Assembly: GCF_022647325.1 (NCBI RefSeq)
Contig: NZ_CP071405.1
Location: forward strand, 744,001-808,000
Length of the DNA stretch: 64,000 bases
Reading direction: 5' to 3'
From: Pantoea deleyi
GTDB lineage: Bacteria > Pseudomonadota > Gammaproteobacteria > Enterobacterales > Enterobacteriaceae
Under the pieces are notes generated by a model. It did not search any database, had not been told where the DNA came from, and saw only the letters and a program-made list of their open reading frames with translations. This document shows, piece by piece, positions 58,183-64,000 of this stretch. Numbering within the stretch: the stretch's first letter is position 1; each line of letters starts with the position of its first letter. The position numbers were made by a program, and so were the translations under genes.

Positions 58183-58194
58183 GTACAGCTGTAC
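58183..58194. promoter_or_regulatory. Palindrome in the rpiR-trhA divergent promoter region
   Basis: GTACAGCTGTAC is a perfect 12-bp palindrome, extended imperfectly as GCGTACAGCTGTACAC (58181-58196). It lies 66 bp before the trhA start and 89 bp before the rpiR-family start on the other strand. An operator for the RpiR-type regulator or another factor is possible; nothing in the sequence proves it. Confidence 0.35.
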
Positions 58195-58259
58195 ACTGAA
58201 ATAATTGTTGGTTACGCTGCAGAGCGTGACCTCGTGCTACTGCTGTTCAGGAAATGGAA

Positions 58260-58925
58260 ATGACCACGACGCTCTCTCATAAAATCCGGCCCGCTGCGGG
58301 CGACTGGTTCGCAGAAGAAATTGCCAACAGTATCAGTCACGGTCTTGGCTGCCTTTCCGGCATTGTCGGGCTGGTGCTGATGCTCCATCAGGCCGCTGAA
58401 AGGCAGGCGGATACGCTGACGTTTATCAGTTACAGCCTCTATGGCGGCAGCATGATCCTGCTGTTTCTGGCCTCGACGCTCTACCACGCGATCCCTGATG
58501 GCCCGGTCAGGCCCTGGCTGAAAAAGCTGGATCACTGCGCCATCTATCTGCTGATCGCCGGTACCTACACGCCGTTCCTGCTGGTCGGTCTGCGGACGCC
58601 GCTGGCCTACGGATTGATGGCGGTCATCTGGCTGCTGGCGCTGGCAGGCGTGCTGTTCAAGCTCACGATAGCCGAGCGTTTTAAGGCGCTCTCGCTGGTG
58701 ACCTATCTCTGCATGGGGTGGCTGTCGCTGATTGTGGTTTATCAGCTGGCGATGATCCTGCCGCCGGGCTGCGTCTGGCTGCTGGCGGCGGGCGGGATTG
58801 TCTATTCGCTGGGGGTGATTTTCTATGTGGCGCGGCGTATTCCCTATAATCACGCCATCTGGCATGGATTTGTGCTGGGCGGCAGCCTCTGCCATTTCTG
58901 CGCGATCTACTTCTATGTACGCTGA
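58260..58925 (+). CDS. trhA: PAQR-family membrane homeostasis protein TrhA (YqfA, hemolysin III family)
   Basis: An inner-membrane protein of the hemolysin III/PAQR family, linked in E. coli to membrane fluidity homeostasis and unsaturated fatty acid balance. The 221 residues have seven predicted helices and the family motifs [42 protein letters not shown] and [20 protein letters not shown], the last with the putative metal-binding His residues. The ATG at 58260 was chosen because AGGAA (58249-58253) abuts the ATG at 58254 with no spacing but lies six bases before 58260. Confidence 0.93.
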   Translation: MTTTLSHKIRPAAGDWFAEEIANSISHGLGCLSGIVGLVLMLHQAAERQADTLTFISYSLYGGSMILLFLASTLYHAIPDGPVRPWLKKLDHCAIYLLIAGTYTPFLLVGLRTPLAYGLMAVIWLLALAGVLFKLTIAERFKALSLVTYLCMGWLSLIVVYQLAMILPPGCVWLLAAGGIVYSLGVIFYVARRIPYNHAIWHGFVLGGSLCHFCAIYFYVR

Positions 58926-58949
58926 TCTCGGCCTGTCCGGCTGAGCAGG

Positions 58950-58980
58950 GCTGGCCCTCTCGCAGAGGGAGAGGGCCAGC
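58950..58980. terminator. Hairpin between convergent trhA and ygfZ
   Basis: GCTGGCCCTCTC (58950-58961) pairs perfectly with GAGAGGGCCAGC (58969-58980) over 12 bp around a 7-base loop, between two convergent stops. No T-run follows, so it is a strong structure of uncertain termination efficiency. Confidence 0.6.
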
Positions 58981-58988
58981 GGGGCGGA

Positions 58989-59975
58989 TCAGCCTTCATC
59001 CAGCGAGTAGGGCAGCGGCTGAATGGTCAGATGGCCGCTCTCATCCCCTTCGACCCGCAGCACGCTATCCGGCTCCAGATCGTTGTTCAGCACCACCTGA
59101 ACCCAGCTGGTGCCGTCATCTAACTGCACCGCGGCCAGCACGCTGCCGGTACGACGCCAGCGATCGCCCATCTGCAGCTCCAGTGCGCCATTCGCCTCAG
59201 GCAGATGGCTCGCCTGACCCGCCAGCCAGTAAAGCGCGCGTTTGTTGGCGCCGCGATATTTGGCCCTGGCGACCATCTCCTGACCGGCATAGCAGCCCTT
59301 TTTGAAGCTGATGGCATCCAGCGCCTGCAGGTTTGTGGCCTGCGGAATAAACTGGACGCTGGTGGCCGGGTCGATCACCGGAATCCCCGCTTCAATATCC
59401 AGCGCCAGCCACTGCTGACTGTCGTTGAACTGTGCATCGTCGTTGAGCGTCTGCTTCAGCGTCTCCGCCACGGCCTGCGAGGTGACAATCAGGAAGCGTT
59501 CGGCCGGATGTGCGAACCAGAGCAGCGTGGTCTCTCCCTGCTGCACCACCGGTTTTTCGCTGTCGGGCAGGCTTTCAAACAGACTGGTCAGCGCGGCGCG
59601 AACCTGAAAACCGGCCACGCCCAGCAGCACTGACTCATCGTCGGCGACCATCGTTACTTTCGAAAAGACCGCATATTTCTTTAACTCGGCCAGCTGGGTG
59701 TCGCGCAGTGCACGGCGGATCAGATAGGCATAGCCCTCTCCGCGATGGAACAGGCGCAGGCTGCTCCACATCTTGCCTTTGGCATCGCAGTGCGCGGCGG
59801 GCGAGTGGTGGTCAGCATCCAGGGCTGCGACATCCAGCGTCAGCTGACCCTGCAGGTAGGCGGTGCTGTCGGCACCGGTGATGGAAACCAGTGCCCAGTT
59901 ATCCAGCGACATCAGGGTTAACGGCAGACGGGACGACGCGGCAGGCTGGCGCGGCGGTAAAGTAAAAGTGGGCAT
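58989..59975 (-). CDS. ygfZ: tRNA-modifying / iron-sulfur cluster protein YgfZ
   Basis: A folate-dependent protein that supports certain Fe-S enzymes, including the tRNA methylthiotransferase MiaB. The 328 residues from the ATG at 59975 ([12 protein letters not shown]) align with E. coli YgfZ; a reading from 60122 adds 49 unsupported residues. The fold resembles GcvT. The family signature K-G-C-Y-x-G-Q-E is present as [25 protein letters not shown], with its essential Cys. It is divergent from sdhE with 226 bp between, as in E. coli. Confidence 0.95.
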   Translation of the reverse strand: MPTFTLPPRQPAASSRLPLTLMSLDNWALVSITGADSTAYLQGQLTLDVAALDADHHSPAAHCDAKGKMWSSLRLFHRGEGYAYLIRRALRDTQLAELKKYAVFSKVTMVADDESVLLGVAGFQVRAALTSLFESLPDSEKPVVQQGETTLLWFAHPAERFLIVTSQAVAETLKQTLNDDAQFNDSQQWLALDIEAGIPVIDPATSVQFIPQATNLQALDAISFKKGCYAGQEMVARAKYRGANKRALYWLAGQASHLPEANGALELQMGDRWRRTGSVLAAVQLDDGTSWVQVVLNNDLEPDSVLRVEGDESGHLTIQPLPYSLDEG

Positions 59976-60201
59976 GGAGATATCCTGTGTAAGAAGGTTC
60001 ATCCGGAACATTGTCTTCAATGTTAAAAGAGCCGACTGGCAATGCAACCTGTTTACGGAAAACGGCGCACAAAAGGCGTGATAACCCTGAAAAGATCCGG
60101 CCTGAAATGTGGCAGGTTGCACAGCGTATGACGCCGCGCCTGCGAGCCGGATTAAACCAGGTTACACTAGGCGCCACGTTGTGAACTGTGGAAACTGATG
60201 C

Positions 60202-60468
60202 ATGGATATTAATGATAAATCACGTATTCAGTGGGCCTGCCGTCGCGGCATGCTGGAGCTGGATGTGGCGATTATGCCGTTCTTCAAATTTGAGTATGAC
60301 ACGCTGAGCGACACCGATAAGCGGGTATTTGTGGCCCTGCTGAAGAGTGATGATCCCGATCTGTTTAACTGGCTGATGAATCACGGTGAGCCAAAAGATC
60401 CTGAGCTTAAGCGGATGGTGAACCTGATCCAGCAGCGCAACCATGAACGCGGCCCCGTGGCAATGTGA
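60202..60468 (+). CDS. sdhE: FAD assembly factor SdhE (YgfY, antitoxin CptB)
   Basis: A small cytoplasmic protein that helps attach FAD covalently to succinate dehydrogenase and fumarate reductase; also described as the CptB partner of the CptA toxin. The 88 residues include the family's RGxxE motif as [16 protein letters not shown], then [24 protein letters not shown]. It overlaps cptA by 26 bases in another frame, so the two genes are translationally linked, as in E. coli. Confidence 0.96.
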   Translation: MDINDKSRIQWACRRGMLELDVAIMPFFKFEYDTLSDTDKRVFVALLKSDDPDLFNWLMNHGEPKDPELKRMVNLIQQRNHERGPVAM

Positions 60469-60850
60469 GTTACGACCCTCCCGGCTGGCGTATGGATTGC
60501 TGTGCGCCGGGCTGGCAGCCGCGGTCACGGGCACAGCGCTGCTGACGCTGCCGGTCGGGGAGGGGCTGTTCAACGGGGCGGTGATGCTGCTGTTGCTGGC
60601 CGAAGGCTGGCAAAGCTACCGGCGGCTGACGCAGCGGCGCGGCGTGCTGCAGCGGGAAAGCGTGCACTGCTGGATCTGGCAGGGAAAGCGCTTCCGGCCT
60701 GTGCAGCCACTGCGCTGGTTGCCGATCGGCGTACTGCTGGTGGCGAAGAATGAGCAGGGCGAAGTCCTGCGCTGGTGGCTGATGCAGGACAGCATGCAGC
60801 CTGGCGAATGGCGGGCATTACGCGCCTGCTGCTTTAGCAAGGCGCAATAG
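60443..60850 (+). CDS. cptA: Membrane protein YgfX (CptA family)
   Basis: A small inner-membrane protein reported as a toxin acting on FtsZ and MreB in E. coli, and otherwise linked with SdhE function. The 135 residues begin with a short cytoplasmic segment ([12 protein letters not shown]), two membrane helices (about 15-60), and a soluble Trp-rich C-terminal part ([28 protein letters not shown]). Sequence conservation is low in this family; the assignment rests on the overlap with sdhE, the topology and the Trp pattern. Confidence 0.88.
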   Translation: MNAAPWQCELRPSRLAYGLLCAGLAAAVTGTALLTLPVGEGLFNGAVMLLLLAEGWQSYRRLTQRRGVLQRESVHCWIWQGKRFRPVQPLRWLPIGVLLVAKNEQGEVLRWWLMQDSMQPGEWRALRACCFSKAQ

Positions 60851-60913
60851 TAAAGGCCGTCTGGCGGGCAGAGAGTGATGATCTTTCAGCCGCCCGCGTC
60901 CGGCAGCGGGGCG

Positions 60914-61432
60914 CTACAGCAGCCCGGCGGTTTCGGTCAGCACCTGTTCGCACCACTGCTCTACGCGCTCATCGGTGATCTCAAACTGATTCACATCATC
61001 CAGTGCCAGACCCACAAACTGTGAGCCATCGGCACTCAGCGGTTTCGGGCTGGTGAACTCATAGCCTTCAAGCGGCCAGTAACCCACGAAACGCACGCCC
61101 ATCGGCTTCAGCAGATCGTGCAGCATACCGAGCGCATCTAAAAACCACTCGCCATAACCAATCTGATCGCCCATGCCATACAGCGCGACGATCTTGTTCT
61201 GCAGGTTCAGCGCGGGAAGTTGTGTCCAGATCGCCTCCCAGTCCTCCTGCAGCTCACCGAAATCCCAGGTCGGGATGCCCATGATCAGCAAATCGTACTG
61301 CTCCATCAGGCGCGGATCATCATCTTTGACGTTGTGCAGCGTCACTAACTCTTCGCCAATGAAATCGCGAATTTTCTCCGCTACGATTTCGGTGTAACAG
61401 GTACTGGAACCGTAAAAAAGACCGATTTTCAT
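60914..61432 (-). CDS. fldB: Flavodoxin 2
   Basis: A low-potential FMN electron carrier. The 172 residues from the ATG at 61432 ([15 protein letters not shown]) have the FMN phosphate loop GSSTCYTE at residues 8-15, the second FMN loop [14 protein letters not shown], and [19 protein letters not shown]. The Cys in the phosphate loop and the [15 protein letters not shown] segment are FldB-like. A reading from 61660 would add 76 residues overlapping the xerD promoter and is not supported. In E. coli fldB is SoxRS-controlled. Confidence 0.95.
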   Translation of the reverse strand: MKIGLFYGSSTCYTEIVAEKIRDFIGEELVTLHNVKDDDPRLMEQYDLLIMGIPTWDFGELQEDWEAIWTQLPALNLQNKIVALYGMGDQIGYGEWFLDALGMLHDLLKPMGVRFVGYWPLEGYEFTSPKPLSADGSQFVGLALDDVNQFEITDERVEQWCEQVLTETAGLL

Positions 61433-61534
61433 GCAGATAACACTCTGTAAAGACTGACTCTGGCGCAATTGTACCAGAAGCGCTGCTGAATCAGGCATAA
61501 TGAGCATGATTTTACACCAGACGGCGGAGTTAAC

Positions 61535-62428
61535 GTGCAGGACAGCGAACTGACAGAACAGTTTCTCGATGCGCTCTGGATTGAACGCAATCTGGCGCAG
61601 AACACGCTCGCCTCCTATCGTCAGGATCTGCAGACGCTGACCGGCTGGCTGGCGCATCACGGGCTGACACTTCTCAGCGTGACGCCGCTGGATCTGCAGC
61701 AGTTTCTGGCCGAACGGCTGGAGGGCGGCTACAAGGCGACCAGCTCAGCGCGTCTGCTGAGCGCGATGCGTCGCCTGTTTCAGTATCTTTACCGCGAAAA
61801 GCTGCGCCCGGACGATCCCAGCGCGCTGCTTTCTGCGCCGAAACTGCCACAGCGGCTGCCGAAAGATCTCACTGAGGCGCAGGTTGAGCGTCTGCTGCAG
61901 GCGCCCGATACCACTATTCCGCTGGAACTGCGCGACAAGGCGATGCTGGAACTGCTCTACGCCACCGGCCTGCGCGTCTCCGAGCTGACCGGCCTGACGC
62001 TCAGCGATATCAGCCTGCGCCAGGGCGTCGTCCGCGTCATCGGTAAAGGGGATAAGGAGCGCCTGGTGCCTTTAGGTGAAGAAGCGGTTTACTGGCTGGA
62101 GCAATATATGGAACATGGTCGTCCGTGGCTGCTTAATGGCCAGACGCTGGACGTGATGTTTCCCAGCAACCGGGCGCAGCAGATGACGCGGCAGACCTTC
62201 TGGCACCGCATCAAGCATTACGCCACGCTGGCGGGCATCGACAGCGAAAAGTTATCGCCGCATGTGATGCGCCATGCCTTTGCGACCCATCTGCTGAACC
62301 ACGGCGCCGATCTGCGTGTCGTACAGATGCTGCTGGGACACAGCGATCTCTCTACTACCCAGATTTATACGCACGTTGCGACTGAACGCCTGCGTCAGTT
62401 GCATCAACAACACCATCCGCGGGCCTGA
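61535..62428 (+). CDS. xerD: Site-specific tyrosine recombinase XerD
   Basis: With XerC it resolves chromosome dimers at dif under FtsK control. The 297 residues start with GTG, preceded by GGAG at about six bases. The core-binding N-terminal SAM-like domain is followed by the catalytic domain with the R-H-R-H-Y set: Arg in [14 protein letters not shown], Lys in [14 protein letters not shown], His-x-x-Arg in [17 protein letters not shown], His in [11 protein letters not shown], and the nucleophile Tyr in [14 protein letters not shown]. It heads xerD-dsbC-recJ, as in E. coli. Confidence 0.97.
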   Translation: MQDSELTEQFLDALWIERNLAQNTLASYRQDLQTLTGWLAHHGLTLLSVTPLDLQQFLAERLEGGYKATSSARLLSAMRRLFQYLYREKLRPDDPSALLSAPKLPQRLPKDLTEAQVERLLQAPDTTIPLELRDKAMLELLYATGLRVSELTGLTLSDISLRQGVVRVIGKGDKERLVPLGEEAVYWLEQYMEHGRPWLLNGQTLDVMFPSNRAQQMTRQTFWHRIKHYATLAGIDSEKLSPHVMRHAFATHLLNHGADLRVVQMLLGHSDLSTTQIYTHVATERLRQLHQQHHPRA

Positions 62429-62449
62429 ACCGCGGCGATAAGGACAAAA

Positions 62450-63163
62450 ATGAACAAGCATTTTGCGATGCTGGCCCTGTTAGCCAGCGCCTTTTCCGGT
62501 CTGGCCCATGCCGATGACAGCGCCATTCAGCAATCACTTAAAAAACTCGGTCTGAACCAGACTGAAATCAGCCCGTCGCCGCTGCCCGGTTTCAAAACCG
62601 TGCTTTCGGAAAGCGGCGTGCTCTACGTCACCGATGACGGCAAGCATATGATTCAGGGCCCGCTCTATGACGTCAGCGGCAAACAGCCGGTCAACGTCAC
62701 AAACCAGCTGCTGGACAAAAAGGTAGAGGCGCTGGTGCCGGAAATGATCGTTTATAAAGCGCCGAAAGAGCAGCATGTGATTACGGTCTTTACCGACATC
62801 ACCTGCGGCTACTGCCACAAGCTGCACGAGCAGATGGCCGACTACAACGCGCTGGGCATTACCGTGCGCTACCTGGCGTTCCCGCGTGAAGGTCTGAACG
62901 GTCAGATTGAACCGGCGATGAAGGCGATCTGGTGCAGCGCTGACCGCAACAAGGCGTTCGATGAGGCGATGAAAGGCAATGCGCCGAAGATGGCCGCCCC
63001 GGACAGCTGCAAAATCGACATTGCGCAGCACTACAAACTGGGTGTGCTGTTTGGCATCCAGGGCACCCCGGCGATGCTCACGGACACCGGCATGATGATC
63101 CCAGGCTATCAGTCGCCGCAGGAGCTGAAGCAGGTGCTCGACAATCAGAAGCGTGGTGGGTAA
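62450..63163 (+). CDS. dsbC: Thiol:disulfide interchange protein DsbC
   Basis: A periplasmic disulfide isomerase that corrects wrong disulfides; DsbD keeps it reduced. The 237 residues begin with a signal peptide ending near LAHA-DDS. The N-terminal dimerisation domain is followed by a thioredoxin-like domain with the C-G-Y-C active site (Cys119 and Cys122 of the precursor). The structural cysteines are in AIWCSADRNK and APDSCKIDIAQ, and the cis-Pro is in GIQGTPAM. It lies between xerD and recJ with 21 and 3 bp gaps, respectively. Confidence 0.96.
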   Translation: MNKHFAMLALLASAFSGLAHADDSAIQQSLKKLGLNQTEISPSPLPGFKTVLSESGVLYVTDDGKHMIQGPLYDVSGKQPVNVTNQLLDKKVEALVPEMIVYKAPKEQHVITVFTDITCGYCHKLHEQMADYNALGITVRYLAFPREGLNGQIEPAMKAIWCSADRNKAFDEAMKGNAPKMAAPDSCKIDIAQHYKLGVLFGIQGTPAMLTDTGMMIPGYQSPQELKQVLDNQKRGG

Positions 63164-63166
63164 TCG

Positions 63167-64000
63167 GTGGTAAAACAGGACGTGGAACTCCGTCGCCGTG
63201 AGGTGACGGTCGACGATGCGCTACCGGCAAGCCTGCCGCCGCTGCTGAAACGACTCTATCTGCAACGCGGCGTGCGTGACGCCGCGGAGCTGGAGCGTGG
63301 CGCCAGAAATCTGCTGCCGTTTCAGTCCCTGAGCGGCATCGATAACGCGGTGGCACTGCTGCATGAGGCGCTGCTGGATGGACGCCGCATTATGGTGGTG
63401 GGCGACTTCGATGCCGATGGCGCAACCAGTACCGCGCTGACGGTGATGGCGCTGCGCAGCATGGGCGGCAGCAATGTGCAGTATCTGGTGCCCAACCGTT
63501 TTGAAGATGGCTATGGCCTCAGCCCGGAAGTGGTTGAGCAGGCGCGCGCGCGCGGTGCCGCGATGATCCTGACGGTCGACAATGGCATCTCCTCTCACGC
63601 CGGGGTTGAGTGCGCGCATCAGTACGGCATTCCGGTTCTGATTACCGACCACCATCTGCCGGGCGAAACGCTGCCCGCCGCCGAGGCGATCGTCAATCCC
63701 AATCTGCCTGACTGCGACTTCCCCTCGCGCGCCCTCGCCGGCGTGGGCGTCGCCTTCTATCTGATGCTGGCTCTGCGCGCCCACTTACGCACCCTGGGCT
63801 GGTTTGGTGCCACCCGCGCGGAACCTAATCTGGCGGAGATGCTGGATCTGGTGGCGCTCGGTACGGTCGCCGATGTGGTGCCGCTTGACGTGAATAACCG
63901 CATTCTGGTGTGGCAGGGACTCAGCCGGATTCGGGCCGGGAAATGCCGGCCCGGCATCCGCGCGCTGCTGGAGATTGCTAATCGCGATGCCCGCCAGTTA
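63167..64000 (+). CDS. recJ: Single-stranded-DNA-specific 5'-3' exonuclease RecJ, partial (window edge)
   Basis: A DHH-family exonuclease used in RecF-pathway recombination, mismatch repair and base excision repair. The frame starts with GTG at 63167, three bases after the dsbC stop, and is open through the last base of the window: 278 complete codons of about 577. The protein begins VKQDVELRRREV and shows motif I VVGDFDADGATST, NRFEDGYGLSPEVV, TVDNGISSHAGVE, the DHH motif TDHHLPGE, and ALGTVADVVPLD. The missing right half lies outside the window; nothing suggests a break. Confidence 0.95.
   Translation, partial: MVKQDVELRRREVTVDDALPASLPPLLKRLYLQRGVRDAAELERGARNLLPFQSLSGIDNAVALLHEALLDGRRIMVVGDFDADGATSTALTVMALRSMGGSNVQYLVPNRFEDGYGLSPEVVEQARARGAAMILTVDNGISSHAGVECAHQYGIPVLITDHHLPGETLPAAEAIVNPNLPDCDFPSRALAGVGVAFYLMLALRAHLRTLGWFGATRAEPNLAEMLDLVALGTVADVVPLDVNNRILVWQGLSRIRAGKCRPGIRALLEIANRDARQL

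Noticed and set aside
61433..61660. Extended N terminus for fldB
   Set aside because: The 76 extra residues are not flavodoxin-like and would cover the xerD start and promoter.

Overview
The window is chromosomal DNA of a gamma-proteobacterium of the order Enterobacterales, most likely Erwiniaceae (Pantoea or a close relative). The proteins are close to their Escherichia coli counterparts, and the order metK-speA-speB-tktA-epd-pgk-fbaA-mscS-argO-yggE-argP-rpiA-serA-fau-6S RNA-zapA-ygfB-pepP-ubiH-ubiI-gcvTHP-ygfF-bglA-trhA-ygfZ-sdhE-cptA-fldB-xerD-dsbC-recJ is the E. coli order with local gains and losses. The genus assignment is an inference. No transposase, prophage gene, CRISPR array, tRNA or rRNA gene was seen.

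Layout. 1-4.2 kb is an accessory stretch: a small secreted orphan, a ferric-siderophore reductase with its PadR-type regulator (yqjH, yqjI), a Rdx/SelW-type redox protein, a CinA/PncC-type amidase and an AcuI-type reductase. 4.2-8.4 kb holds speC with a long leader containing a strong candidate regulatory peptide ORF. It is followed by a block of 341-bp GC-rich tandem repeats and a diverged inverted relative. 8.4-21.2 kb is conserved housekeeping: mutY-yggX-mltC, trmB-yggL, yggN, yggS-yggT-rdgB-hemW, the pilT-like yggR, yqgE-ruvX, gshB, rsmE, endA and sprT. 21.4-23.8 kb is a two-gene LPS cassette (waaB-like glycosyltransferase, waaL O-antigen ligase) between sprT and galP, where E. coli has nothing. 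23.9-31 kb holds galP with clear Gal and CRP operators, metK, and speA-speB with a long speA leader. 31-44.2 kb carries yidB-like, loiP, tktA-epd-pgk-fbaA, mscS, argO, yggE, argP, rpiA and serA. 44.3-55 kb carries fau with 6S RNA, zapA, ygfB-pepP-ubiH-ubiI and the glycine cleavage operon. 55-64 kb carries ygfF, bglA with an added RpiR-type regulator, trhA, ygfZ, sdhE-cptA, fldB and xerD-dsbC-recJ, with recJ cut by the window edge.

How the genes work together. Polyamine synthesis is well represented: SpeC (ornithine to putrescine), SpeA and SpeB (arginine to agmatine to putrescine), and MetK for the S-adenosylmethionine used in spermidine synthesis. Both decarboxylase genes have long 5' leaders containing a short ORF with a good ribosome binding site. 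The central-carbon block (tktA, epd, pgk, fbaA, rpiA) also supplies erythrose-4-phosphate for pyridoxal phosphate, and 3-phosphoglycerate for SerA. Serine then feeds glycine, which the GcvTHP system turns into one-carbon units handled by Fau and YgfZ. The main points for a second look are the speC leader peptide and its possible Shine-Dalgarno switch, the speA leader ORF, the 341-bp repeats, the displaced waaB-waaL pair, and the RpiR gene beside bglA.
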